This document shows positions 32,449 through 43,375 of a DNA stretch of 64,000 nucleotides, in pieces; positions within the stretch are counted from its first letter, which is position 1, and every line of letters starts with the position of its first letter. This DNA comes from Tanypteryx hageni. Its lineage: Eukaryota > Arthropoda > Insecta > Odonata > Petaluridae. The DNA is taken from positions 149,169,173 to 149,233,172 of the forward strand of contig CM054116.1 of assembly GCA_028673005.1 (NCBI GenBank), in the 5' to 3' direction. A program made the position numbers and the translations under genes. The notes under the pieces are model-generated. The model was given only the letters and a program-made list of their open reading frames with translations, was not told where the DNA came from and did not search any database.

Positions 32449-34985
32449 CCCTAAATTCCCAAGTATTACGTGCGCGTTATACAAGGTTTTTTGTCAAATT
32501 TTCGGAATTATTTAGTGCGTGTTATACATAAGACGTACTAGTGCGCGTTATGCATAAGAAGTACCGCTTTATAAAATAAAATTGCCTTAAAGCGTTCAAA
32601 TACTAACTTCGTGAAATCACTAAATGGCTGAAATCTATCGAAACGTCTTCCTTTTTGTTCCGTTGATAAAAACAAATTTTCTGGCATAAATTACCATGCA
32701 TTTCAATCAATACAGATACAAAATCGAATTTCAGTTACCTAATTTTTATTCAACATAAGGCAAAATAAGGCAGATTCGAAGTTATTAGTTGAAAAAAATA
32801 TACGCAATGCCTTTTTAAATAAGATAACGAATTCCAAAACAAAACACATTCACATATAAAAATAAAAAATCACAAATTTTTCATAAACTTTTATTCCCAC
32901 TCGATTATTAATTAACATAACCATCAAAATCTTCTGATTCACTGTCACAATTTATATCGTAATCATTCAAGTTCTTAACCAATGAGTCCGGTAAATTTTC
33001 AAGCTAAAAATTATCACTTTCATCAGATGAATCACAATACCCTCCATCCCTCCCCATCAACATCAAGGGAATAAATTCCCGATACCCTGAAACCATTAAT
33101 TATACATTCACGGGTTACATCGGCCCAACTTTCCACAATCCATTTACAAATTTCAGCATAAGAAGCTCACTGCATCCTTCCTGGCTTTGTATAGGAGTGG
33201 AAAACATCTACCATCCATTTTTCCCAGTGCCTCCGTATTTTCGATTTTAATGATCTATTTACGGAGATGTCCAGCGGTTGCAGCTTTTTTGTTAGACCTG
33301 CAGGAATAACTGCAATCTTGGAATGTTTTGTGTGGCCTAGCTGAATCCAATACCAGCAGCGATTTTGGTTTTAAAAATGAGCCCTTCTTTTTTCCCCATA
33401 CCTCAGTTAACCATATTCGCAGCATATCGCAATTCATCCAGCCTTTTGGGTTTACGCACACAACAATACCTTTAGGAAATTCCTCTTTAGGAATGGTTTT
33501 CTGCTTGAGGGAAGCTTTTCTCCATCAGCCATCACTGTTAGCACAACAGTAAAGCAGCATTTTTCAGCTCCATAAGTGCATATATTTATGTCTTGGGTGC
33601 TTTTAACGTCGACTGTAAATTTCGATGGCATGTCGAAACTCATAGGTACCTCATCCATGTTCCCTGTCTGACTTGGTTCAACGCTCTTCATTTCCTGCCC
33701 AACAAACAAATTAAACTCTTCCATTTTCACCTGCCAATCTTCTGGTAACATTTGTTCGGTAGATGTAATTGCTCATACTGTTAAACTATTTTGCTTCATA
33801 AAACGATAACTCCAGCAATTACTGCCTTTAAAATTATCAATATTTTTCTTGCGAGCCATTTGTAATGCTTTGCATTTAAATGACACAGTTGAAACTCCTC
33901 TTCTTCCTTTGCGCACAGACCCAGTCCTTCAATTCTTGCTCCAGATCTGACCAAATCTCCTTTCGCTTCCTTCGTGCCCTTTTTGCCAAAGGTAGAACAC
34001 TCAACAAATTCTTTTGGGACCGCCACTCGCGAATGCTGAATTCGTCCACTTCGAAGAAACGGGCTGCTGACCGATTACCGTGAATCTCGGCATATTCCAT
34101 AATTTCTAACTTTTTCTGTGCCGTGTAAGATTTCCTTCTTTTTAGCATTTTTAATAGGGTTATGGTCCAACGGTGGGTCTACAATTTAAAAAATTAAAAC
34201 ATTATTATTTTTTCATTAGGTTCAATAACTATGCATTATCAAATCAATAAATACGGCACAGAAACCGTACCGTTTCTTAGTCAGGATAAACCAAAATTAT
34301 TTAGGTAACACTCCATAAATGACAAAGTCAACAAGTTTCAGTAAAAATAATGTCAATGTTTTTAAGGAAAACAAAAAATCCTTGAAAATACCTCACCTGG
34401 TTTCTGTCAAAGAGGAACGAAACTTGGTACTTTCAGTGCCCTACCTCATTGATCACAACGTTACTGCAAACCACAAATGAATGGGCGATGCAGATTACAG
34501 GTTGTCTCTGTCTGTGAGTCATCAACAGGCATGTGTCCCCTCCACATTCGTTCCCACACTCAGATGTTTACGCTAGCTTTCTCCTGCCGTACCACCCTTG
34601 AGGTCTGGTCACTCTTTTGTTTTGTGCACCTCTACCCACCCCCACCATCCCAACACATCTCATGACACCCTCACCACTTCCTTACACTTCACTCCCCAAC
34701 CAGTTTTCTTTGACCCTCGAGTGGTCATTTTTTCAGAAATAAGAATAGGAAAAATCGGTATCCAGGGGTTTTTCCCAAATGTTCTCCTTCGCACAGGAGA
34801 GTTGGGAAATAGCGCTCTTAGCATTCTTGAAAAAACGCTAATCTCAACGATCCCATGTTCTGCGTGTGTCCTGCGCGTAATACACAAGTGCGCATTATAC
34901 TAGAAATTTTGGAGATATGCGGAAAACAGCCGAAGGTTGGCCTGCGCATTATGCATGAGTGCACGTTATACTTGGGAATTTAGAG
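32449..34985 (-). mobile_element. Complete pogo-type DNA transposon (2537 bp) with TA duplication
   Basis: The left end CCCTAAATTCCCAAGTAT and the reverse complement of the right end, CTCTAAATTCCCAAGTAT, form terminal inverted repeats. TA flanks both sides (32447-32448 and 34986-34987). Inside both ends a GTGCGCGTTATAC/GTGCACGTTATAC motif repeats in several copies, probable transposase-binding sites. The transposase on the minus strand is heavily mutated. Confidence 0.9.
33030..34148 (-). pseudogene. pogo-type transposase, multiple frameshifts
   Basis: The N-terminus at 34148 reads KRRKSYTAQKKLEIMEYAE then HGNRSAARFFEVDEFSIREW, the HTH of pogo/KRAB-pogo-like transposases. Further on come NMDEVPMSFDMPS (first Asp, about 33655), GAEKCCFTVVLTVMADG, WGKKKG..KSLLVLDSARPH (second Asp, about 33345) and QPLDISVNRSLK (third acidic block, about 33270). 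The frame is broken at about 33850, 33480 and 33300, and more stops follow. Length and order fit a formerly complete protein of about 500 residues. Confidence 0.83.
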
Positions 34986-35080
34986 TAATGATTATATGGT
35001 TGGACAATATGAGTTCTCTTGAGGTAAAACAATCCAGAGGTAAAATAGTCCCCTAATCGGATCTCCGGGCGGGGACTGCC

Positions 35081-36600
35081 TTGAGGAAAACATTTGTCGA
35101 AAGTAATTTACGAATAGGGACTTGGAACGTAAGAACTATGAGAAAAGCAGGAAAGCTAGAGAATTTGAAAGAAGAAATGAGAAGAAATAGAGTTGACATT
35201 ATAGGGCTAAGCGAAACTAGATGGGAGGGAGAAGGACAGTTCGACTCGGAAGAATTCATGGTAGTTTATTCTGGAGGAAATAGTGGGGAAAGGGGAGTAG
35301 TTCTGGTACTTAGGAAAGATATGATGAAAAGCGTGACAAAGATAATAACAACGAACGATAGACTGATGGCAATAAAGCTAAAAGCAGTCCCAGTGGACAG
35401 CTGATAATCCAGGTATATATGCTAACGTCAGCTCATGAAGTGAAGAAATCGATGAGATCTATGAGCAAATTAATGAAATTTACGAAGAAGATGGAAGAGG
35501 AAAGGTAAACTGCATAATAATGGGAGATTGGAACAGCATAGTCGGAGAAGGACAGGAAGAAAATGTTGTCGGGCAATACGGACTTGGGAAGAGAAATCGA
35601 GGAGGGGAGAAACTCGTAGAATTCTGCATCAGTAATGACCTTGTAATGACTAATACATGATTCAAAAACCATAAACGAAGATTATACACATGGAAAAGCC
35701 CAGGAGATAGAATGAGATGCCAAATAGATTACATCCTTGTAAAACAAATATTGAGGAACAGCATAAAGAACGCCAAGGCATTTCAAGGAGTGGACATTGA
35801 TTCAGATCACAGCCTTCTACTACTTGATGTGAGTTCAAAGCTCAAACAAATAAGACAGACCTGGGACCTAGAAAAACTGAAAGAAAGGCAGGATGTAGTC
35901 AGCATGAAGTTGGAAGATAACCTAAGAACGTTGGAAAACAAACCGAAGATCGTTGATATAGAATGGGATGAAATTAAAACCAGTATCAAGGATACCTTGG
36001 ATAAAGAGATTGGAAAACAAGAGAAGAAAATCAGAAAACCATGGATCACGAAGGAAATGCTGGAGAAAATGAGTGAGAGGCAAAAATAGAAAAACGTTAA
36101 CAGTGAAGACGGTAAAACCAACTATAGGCATATAAACAATGAGTTGCTAAGGGTAACAGATAAAGCTAGTGAAAATTATATAAAAGGAAAATGTGATGAA
36201 ATAGAACAAATGGAGAAGTTAGGACGGTATGATATGATGTATGCTAGGGCACTGGAATTAGAAGATAAGAAGTCTAATGGAATTTGTGGTAAAGGAATTA
36301 TGAATACGGATGGGAAAATAGTCTCAGAAACAAAGGATGTAGCACAGGTATGGGAAGAATACATTAAGGAATTATACAGCAAACAGGCAGGAGCAGCAAA
36401 AATAGAACTGGAAAATGAGGAAAACATTGAAGAAGACAACTTAGGACCAAGTATTATGGAGAGCGAAGTAGAAAAGGCGATAGTAGAACTAAAGAAGGGG
36501 AAAGCCACAGGCAGCGATGGAATACCGGCTGAGATACTTAAAGTCATAGGATCAGAAGGACTAAAAGCAATCACGAAATCAGTCAAGATATTTGCACATG
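35081..36600 (+). pseudogene. Endonuclease and N-terminal RT of RTE-type LINE B
   Basis: The frames give LRIGTWNVRTMRKAGKLENL (35110), LSETRWEGEG (35205), IMGDWNSIVGEGQ (35518), QIDYILVKQ (35723) and DSDHSLLLLDV (35800), all landmarks of the apurinic-like endonuclease, with SDH intact. A linker with KPWITKEM follows, then LGPSIMESEVEKAIVELKKGKATGSDGIPAEIL at the RT start (about 36440-36540). Frameshifts lie at about 35402 and 35660, and a stop at 36087. Confidence 0.83.
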
Positions 36601-36619
36601 TTTCGTAGACTAGCAGAAG

Positions 36620-37475
36620 GCCTTGGATAGAGTAACTTGGGTAAAGTTGATGAAGATATTAAAGGATATAGGTGTAGACTGGAAAGACAGGAGACTGATT
36701 AGGAATCTATATGAGAATCAAATTGTAAAGGTCAGGTTTGAGAATGTGGACACCTGCGGAATAAATATCGGTCGAGGAGTAAGACAAGGCTGCTGCCTAT
36801 TGCCAACCCTATTCTGTATATATGGAGAAAGTCTAATGCAAGGAGATTTCTAAATTGGAGGAAGGATTATAAGAACAGTAAAATATGCAGATGATGAAGC
36901 ACTATTAGTAATAAAGGAAGAGGGACTCCTGAAATTGATTAATAGAGTCGTAATAACAGGTTGAAAATACGGCATGGAAATAAAAACAGAAAAATCCAAG
37001 ATGATTCGAATACCATGCAAAGAAGAGATTCTGAACATAGGTATTGAAGGAAAACCTTTAGAATAAGTTTCAGACTATAAATACCTTGGAAGCATCATAA
37101 CAATAGAAGCAAAATGTATGGATGAGATCAGGACTAGAATAGGAAATGCAAAAGCGGATTTCAGAAGAAAGAAACACCTACCTACAGGGAATATAAGGGA
37201 AGATATCCGCAAGAAGATCATAAAATGCTATGTATGGAGTATAGCTTTGTACGGGGCAGAATCATGGACACTAAGGAAAAATGACATAAAATACTTGGAA
37301 AGCTTTGAAATGTGGACTTGAAGGAGAATGCTGAAGATGAAATGGACGGATAGGATGAAAAACGATGAAGTGCTACGAAGAATAGGAGAGAAGCGAATGA
37401 TTATACAGAACCTTAGAAAGAGGAAGGCAAACTGGGTTGGACATTACCTGAGGAGAGAGAGTATGATTAAAGATG
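36620..37475 (+). pseudogene. C-terminal RT of RTE-type LINE B
   Basis: Begins at KALDRVTWVKLMKILKDIG, just after the position of motif A, then GRGVRQGCCLLPTLF (motif B, about 36772), a stop, VKYADDEALLV (motif C, about 36880), and the C-terminal LYGAESWTLRKND and TDRMKNDEVLRRIGEKR blocks. Stops at about 36852, 36962, 37064 and 37320 show decay. Confidence 0.83.
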
Positions 37476-37477
37476 TG

Positions 37478-37481
<4 letters not shown>

Positions 37482-37551
<70 letters not shown>

Positions 37552-37565
37552 TACACACACACACA
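37482..37565. repeat. (TA)n and (CA)n microsatellite
   Basis: About 65 bases of TA followed by ACACACACACACA. It replaces the 3' end of the RTE-type LINE B copy. Confidence 0.95.
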
Positions 37566-37569
37566 TCAC

Positions 37570-37870
37570 CTTTTGAACTTCACGAATAATTGGTTCTGAA
37601 AAACTAATGCGAATTCGCAAAGTGCAAGCCGTATTTTCCCCTAAGACGCCATGTAATTATGAGATAGTGGTTCTCAGCCAAACTAAAAATTAACTTTTTT
37701 ATCATAAATAATGCAGTTTAATAGAAAATAAAAGAAAACGTTAACAGCAAATGAAAAACCTAGCATTATCAATTTAAAAAAATACTTTTAATTACCTACA
37801 AATGTACCTATGCTATAGGTACATGTCTGAAACTGCCGTGGTGCCACTGAATCATTTTGTCACACTTATT
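37570..37870 (-). repeat. Dispersed repeat family Y, uninterrupted copy
   Basis: The reverse complement matches both sides of the MITE at 24545-24774 and lacks the MITE, so it shows the empty site. The left part, with AATTGGTTCTGAAAAAC, resembles a decayed pogo-type end. Confidence 0.65.
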
Positions 37871-38424
37871 CCGTTTTTGTTTACCGCTGGCCAATCATTA
37901 TCAAAGATCATCATAATCATGAAGAATTTTAGGAACATGTCAAGGTAATACACTATATTGATAAGTATATACCAGAAATACCAATGATAGTTTATATGTT
38001 TCATTTATTTTATAATAAATTTTTTCATCGCAAATGGTATAAGTAAATTGTGATTTTTCATCATAAAGAATGTTTTTTGAAGTTGTTGTATACTGATACG
38101 TTCATAATAAATAATTATTTAAAAATAACTCATATACTGTATTAACTCGTTTAATACCCGCACATGGGTAATGCCCACACCCTCGTTTTTAGAGCTAAAA
38201 ATCTGGAAATAAACTGTAATTCGTGTCATGTCTGCACTTCCTTAATTTTGATATTTTACAGCAATATCGGTTGAATAATCTATCTGAAGCCAAAGTAGAT
38301 GATATAATTATGGCAACAAGCAAATATACTTATATAATATTTCTAGATTGTCTGTCCCAGTAGTTTTGGGAATTTCGCAATGGAATTAAGAGCTGAAACT
38401 TTCACAATCGTTAATCCCCCATGA
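37871..38424. other. Unassigned intronic stretch
   Basis: AT-rich, with no recognised gene or element. Confidence 0.35.
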
Positions 38425-38530
38425 GGTGGTCCCTAGAAAAATCAAACATCCCGGAAAAAGTCCCGGATTCGACTCCGGGAGACGATTATATTTTCCCATA
38501 AGTTTACACGGGATTTTCGATTTTTCAAGG
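38425..38530 (+). mobile_element. SINE-like repeat with B box (family Z)
   Basis: CCCGGATTCGACTCCGGGAG (about 38461) is a B box, followed by a CCCATAAGTTTACACGG phrase. The same combination occurs at 45240-45330 (GGATTCGACTCCAGGA, CCCATAAGATAACACG). No clear A box remains in either copy. Confidence 0.5.
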
Positions 38531-38927
38531 TGTAAGGTTTATTTCATTCAGTCATTAAAAGATGTAAATATGAACCGAATTTCCCCGTTTTTTTTTTATT
38601 TGACTGCTAAAACTATAAAATATCTTATTCTTGCTATGTTTAGATGTTACACGGAAGAATTTGTCAGAAACACGCATTCTTTTCGAAATTTTATAACTTT
38701 TTCGTACTCTTTCCGGGTGTTGTCAAGGGGACCCACATTGTTGCCTCCGATTGAATTAGCATCTATTAAGCCTTCAAATAGACAAAATAATTGCGCTATT
38801 CGCTTCGCGAGTTTTATGAAACATCGAAATTATTGTTGTAGCAACGTCAAACGTAATAGATAGCAACGTAAATAATAGCCTATAAAGCTCATTTGTATTG
38901 ATTTCTATTTCAAGTAGCAGCCTTTAA
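38531..38927. other. Unassigned intronic stretch
   Basis: An open frame runs through the stretch from the SINE-like repeat, but nothing in it resembles a known protein. Not taken as a gene. Confidence 0.3.
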
Positions 38928-38977
38928 CCCTTTGCACTCATATTTTTTCACCCAGTCCAACATATGAGCTCAAAGGG
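38928..38977. mobile_element. 50-bp derivative of the CCCTTTGCACTCATA MITE
   Basis: Begins CCCTTTGCACTCATATTTTT after TTAA (38924-38927) and ends ATATGAGCTCAAAGGG before TCAA. It is the left and right ends of the 18957-19635 element joined with almost nothing between. Confidence 0.75.
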
Positions 38978-38981
38978 TCAA

Positions 38982-39229
38982 GGAGATCGAAAAAAGTCAT
39001 CAGTTAAAAATTACACAGAGCAAAAAATAACTATAACGATTCCACAAAAATAAAATCATTATACACTATGTTATTATGAGTACAATATTTTTATTTATTA
39101 TTTGAAATGTAGTTGGTTAGTTTTAAATTAAATTCCCTGTAGTGAACCCTTATCTCAATATCATTGTATTACTCAACGTCTGTATCACTTGTGAGGAGGT
39201 TCAAAAATTCGTTGTAAATATTGATTATG
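38982..39229. other. Unassigned intronic stretch
   Basis: AT-rich, no feature recognised. Confidence 0.35.
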
Positions 39230-40147
39230 CAGATTATGCCCTTGCTCGACGAGGATGGAGGCTTTGTTCTTACAGAGCATCCCTTCTACAGTATTACTCT
39301 GTCCTCGAGGACGCTCTTCTCAAACGTGGCTACCCTCCAGTCCTGGTCCGCGAATAGATCCATAGGGTGATGACGCCTACCCACAGTAGATCCCATCCTC
39401 ACACACCCACTATCCCTGCATCAACCCCTCCACTCACTCTTACGACACTTTTCCTTCCTGGTATCCACGAAGCCCTCAAAACAATCCTCCATGCTGCCCA
39501 CCCAATTCTTACCTCTTCCTCCCACCAGTCCCTCTTTACCAACCTTTTTGCCAATCCCCTGCTCCTCTCCTTCCGCCAGCCCCCCAATTTGGGAAATATC
39601 TTGTGGATGAAGGAGCTTCCTACTTCTACCACACTTGTTGCCTTAGGGTCTCACCCCTGTGGCAAACCTCGCTGCCTCACTTGCCCTATCCACCTACCCT
39701 CATCTTCTTTCCTGAGTCCCTTCACCATCATCACCTACCCCATCACCTCTAGATGCACCTGCACCACCCGTAAGGTCATTTACCTCCTCACCTGCCCCCT
39801 ATGTCCTGCGTTTTACGTAGCCCACATCAGCAATTCGCGCCTTACCCAATGACACTCCTGCCCCCCTTCTTCGACACTGGGAACTATCCCATATACTCTT
39901 GACTCTTTCTTCCCGCCTGGCCTCAACCTCCGCTAACCCTATTAGCCCCCTTACAATGTCTCCTCTGTTACATTGTAGCTATTCGCGCTTTACATTACCA
40001 CACTCCCTCCTTATTGGCTATCTACCCTTCCCACTCCCTGCCTCCTCCAATCATCAACCTTCCCACTTGACCCTGTCATTCCCCGCCCAGTGTGTCACTT
40101 TCAGTTACTCTATCGCTGAAGAAGGGCATAAGCCCGATTAGCTTTCG
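39230..40147 (+). pseudogene. Penelope-like element C-terminal part: linker, GIY-YIG and 3' end (family P)
   Basis: Reads ASLLQYYSVLEDALLKRGYPP, a stop, then MTPTHSRSHPHTP, LPGIHEALKTILHAAHP, PPNLGNILWMKELP, and the cysteine pattern CGKPRCLTCPIHLP. It ends in CTTRKVIYLLTCPLCPAFYV, the GIY-YIG region, where VIYLLTC and the following YV correspond to the GIY and YIG segments. The following 250 bases are the end of the element, with a hammerhead-like core at 40116. It complements the RT fragment at 31-32 kb, which belongs to the same family. It ends abruptly at about 40147. Confidence 0.83.
40116..40145 (+). ncRNA. Degraded hammerhead-like core, Penelope family P
   Basis: CTGAAGA (40116-40122), A, stem GGGC/GCCC with loop ATAA, then GATT and TAGCTT. 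Stem II is intact but GAAA and the AAGCTT palindrome are both mutated, so no activity is expected. Confidence 0.33.
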
Positions 40148-40604
40148 TTTTTTATATTATACTTACCGATTGTCAAATGAAACTTTAATGTATACAGCAT
40201 CTATATTAATTTCATTTCATATTATAACTTAAGAGTTTTGTTTGATGGTAACTGAAAATAATATAGCATGCTGTATATATTGATGCTTTCTTTCGTTTTT
40301 GATTTATTAAAACAATTGTGATTTTAATTCTTAGTGATATTTAATGAAGTTTCAATGTGTAAACTTTTAAATGAAGCAAATATCCAAGCTGTTCACTAAC
40401 ATTACTAACTGTATATTGTTGTTACTAACTATACCAACTAATCAAACCAACATTTCACCTTGTGTATTATAATATAGATTGTTTATAAATTCTGTCATGT
40501 ATTTTTTTCTAATGTATCTATTGATTCATACATTTTTCTGTCCTTTATGTTTACTGTTTTATTTACGCTCTGTGGGTATTAATATTAAAATTCATTCTTT
40601 TCAG
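40148..40604. other. Intron end before VPS52 exon 3
   Basis: No element recognised. It ends in a pyrimidine-rich tract TTCATTCTTTTCAG at 40604. Confidence 0.5.
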
Positions 40605-40760
40605 TATCCATTTGAGGCTTTATTTCGAAGTGAGCATTATGCACTGGTGGACAATTCATGTAGAGAATATCTTTTCATAAAAGAATTCTTCCTGGTGACA
40701 GAGTCTTCTTCATTTGATCTTTTTTATCAAGTTATGGGTCGATGTTTGGCTCTACTTAAA
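40605..40760 (+). CDS. VPS52: VPS52 internal exon (YPFEALFRSEHYALVDN..)
   Basis: Exactly 52 codons between TTTTCAG and the consensus donor GTAAGT at 40761, phase 0 at both ends. The product reads YPFEALFRSEHYALVDNSCR, then EYLFIKEFFLV and DLFYQVMGRCLALLK. This is one of the most conserved stretches of animal VPS52 (human: YPFEALFRSQHYALLDNSCR). It follows on from the VASQK end of the previous exon, with no residues obviously missing except perhaps a short linker. Confidence 0.97.
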
Positions 40761-41132
40761 GTAAGTGCAACAAGTCCCTAACTTCTCTTTTAGTGATCGT
40801 AATATTGCTATATGTAATCTAACATTAATTCTATCATGTATTAGTTTATCATGGAAATTATAATTGCTCCATTATTAATGTTTTTCAAGACATAATTTAG
40901 TCTATTTATCGTATCTTCTTTTATCAGGTGGAAATTATTTTTTGTTTTTGTTGACTAAAAACTAAAAATTATACTTCTCCCAACACATTTACACAGTAAT
41001 CCCTCTGTCTTTGAAAAAAATTACGATTTCATTCTTTAAATTTTGAATCAAGTTCTAACAATGTCAGTTCCAGTTCCATATATTTAACTTTTTTGCATAA
41101 AAGAAAACACTGTATATATCACAGCATATTGC
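40761..41132. other. Intron start, unassigned
   Basis: AT-rich sequence without a recognised element. Confidence 0.4.
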
Positions 41133-41500
41133 GAGGGTGGCGGCGGTGTAGTGGTTAGGGCATTGGCCTTCCATGCAGCAGTTCCAGGTTTGAATCTGGT
41201 GGTCAGATTTTTCAATTTGGGATCGTCCCATCCTCCATTTGTGTGATTTGTGGAGACTGTGCAAGTCAGCACTCCATCCTTTGGAAGGGACGTTAAGTTA
41301 TTGGCCCCCTTGGTGCTCTTCATACAGAGTAGGCTAATGCCAGCACTGGGTTTCTCTCCTCCCTTGTATGTATGTGGTCAGTGTGGAAGGAGTAATGGCT
41401 ATTATAATCCAAGACGTAGATTAGCCATAAATTCCATACAAACAAACAGCCTATTACTGCTTTGCAGCAATAAAAAATCAAGGGTTGACTTATATGTATA
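41133..41500 (+). mobile_element. tRNA-derived SINE with conserved core
   Basis: GGTGTAGTGGTTAGGGCATTG (about 41144) is an A box and CCAGGTTTGAATCTGG (about 41186) a B box, 40 bases apart. The body contains GGAAGGGACGTTAAG, a phrase common in invertebrate SINEs, and AATGCCAGCACTGGGTTTCTC. A diverged fragment of the same body lies at about 47345-47460. The tail is AAACAAACA-type. Not a tRNA gene, because no acceptor stem pairs. Confidence 0.8.
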
Positions 41501-41884
41501 GAATGCAAATGTTGAATTCCAAGTGATGTATAATAGTACAGGCTGCCTCGATTTTACACATGGAATGAGTTTTTAAATGACCTGGCACAACTAGATATTG
41601 TATAAATGGGGCTTCACCCACAGTTTAAATTCTACGTTATCTCCATATTTATGCATGTTTGTTATATGCATTTCTCCATATATACGGTTCATATTGTTAG
41701 AAACATTATTCAATATAAGCAACATGCACCATTGTTAATATGAATATCCTGTGAGTCGAGCAAGAGGAGCTGAGTTGCGCTATATGGGAATGGGTTTAAA
41801 TTTTCTCAACAAGAAAAAAAACTTCCTCCTTTTACACAAATGGATCTCAAAGTCCCGCATTCATTGATGATTTCTAACATTTTG

Positions 41885-42770
41885 AAATGATACTAAAAAG
41901 TGGCTTGCGTATATTCCGCACATTGTCATGGTGCAAAAGCCAGTTACCGGAAGATCACCTGTGAGGCCGTTTCCTACGAACTGCATCTCGAAGGCATTGC
42001 AAAACAGTTCTGTAGACAGTCTGATTCATATTCTGGCTTTGTGGAAGAAATTCATAGTGTACCAGATCCTTGCTTTCTTCGGCCTAGGTGACGACGGCAT
42101 CTTTCATTTTGACGACATTTGTTTTGTCTCAGGGTTGCACCCATAAACCCATGATTCATCACCAGTGGTAATGCTTGGCAAGTAGGTGACATCATTTTCA
42201 GCATGTTGCGGAAGTTTGCGGCACACTGCCACATGCTGTTACGTCTGATCTTGAGTGAGAAGGCAGGGAACAAGTTTTGCCGAAACGTGTTTTGTCCCAA
42301 GATCCTGAGTTAGTATCGCTTGACATGTTCCATATGAAATGTTCAGTTCATCGGCAATCTCTCTGATTGTCAAATGTCGGTTTTCATGGATTAAAGCATT
42401 GACACGGTCAACAGTCTTGTTTGTTCGCGCCATTGATGGCCGACCTATGTGCAGATTGTCGTTAAATGTCTTGGACCGACTCAACACTGTTTCTCCAAAT
42501 GCTTGTTGCAGCTTTTTGTAGGTTTCTGTGGCCGTGTTACCAAGTTTACAACAGAACTTGATGCAAACACATTGCTCCATTTCGCACTATGATGGATGGG
42601 AAAACACGCACTGTTGAACAGCTTACTCACCACTGACTCGTGCTAAGGTCTGCTCCTATGGTATATCGCATCAGGAGATGTTGCCAAATCTTTTACATAG
42701 TTTTCACTTTGATGCACTTAGTAGTTACTTTGTTAAAAATTCTGTCCTGGATTTTTTTGATCAGCCCTCG
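41885..42770 (-). pseudogene. mariner-type transposase, left end missing
   Basis: The right end at 42770 read inward is CGAGGGCTGATCAAAAAAATCC, with TA outside, a mariner-like terminal repeat. The transposase starts at 42580: MEQCVCIKFCCKLGNTATETY, then GRPSMARTNKTVDRV and NRHLTIREIADELNISYGTC, the paired HTH domain; a short stretch between FGETVLSRSKTFN and the GRPS motif is deleted. The frame-corrected reading then gives TTGDESWVYG (first Asp) and LHHDNVRN (second Asp, about 41935). The third acidic residue and the left terminal repeat are absent, so it is truncated at about 41885. Confidence 0.85.
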
Positions 42771-42772
42771 TA

Positions 42773-43375
42773 TTTAATGAATTTTCATCTTATAATAATC
42801 TTATTTTAATTTGATAACGCCCTCAAAACACCAGTTTAAATTATTTTCTTAGTGGAATGTAACTGATCGAGAATGTAATTAATTCTTATTTCACAGTATC
42901 CAATGAAAGAGTTATTGTCGTTATATGCATTTTTGCATAGCATGATGATTGTTTAGAATGAAATTCTCATGTATGCAGTATGGCATAAAATATAAATTGC
43001 ATAGAACTGAACTCATGCAGGCAATCGCCATATTCAGTTATCTGTTTCAGAGCATAGAACTTATTTGGCAGACACCAAATTCACTCACTGCGGAACAGTT
43101 ATTGGATTTGTTAGCTAATTCTACAACTTTTTAATTTAAAACCAGCTCCATATCCTTTTCACAGGCATAGCCACGATAACGCTTGTTTGTAATACAATGA
43201 AATATAATACGTATCACTGGGGATTACCTACATATTTTCCATTGAATGCTAAATTGAGATGTTTTATTTAAAGTCTCAACTGTTCCTGGCATAACTTTTG
43301 GAATAATTCCATGATATGAAATGATAACACTTTGTAATTTTCCACTATAGGTTTTGTAAAATGAGAAATCTAACT
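42773..43375. other. Unassigned intronic stretch
   Basis: No feature recognised. The phrase AAATGAGAAATCTAACTCCTTAA at about 43358 recurs in reverse near 46028 (TTAAGGAGTTAGATTTCTCAT), so the foldback that follows may be part of a larger repeat. Confidence 0.35.

Larger units (their letters stand above)
34990..37481 (+). mobile_element. RTE-type LINE B, long copy with internal deletion
   Basis: A plus-strand LINE with leader (GGATCTCCGGGCGG near 35058), endonuclease and RT, of the same family as 29367-30420. It is flanked on the left by the pogo element and cut on the right by a long TA run directly after ATGATTAAAGATGTG, where the other copy continues for another 100 bases. A deletion or frame jump near 36608-36620 removes the central RT, including motif A. 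Confidence 0.83.

Noticed and set aside
38426..38863. 145-codon open frame on the plus strand
   Set aside because: Its start lies in a SINE-like repeat and it shows no protein similarity I can recognise.
41133..41210. Possible tRNA gene
   Set aside because: Same reasons: no acceptor stem, and the invariant GGTTCGA is GGTTTGA. The downstream body is SINE-like.
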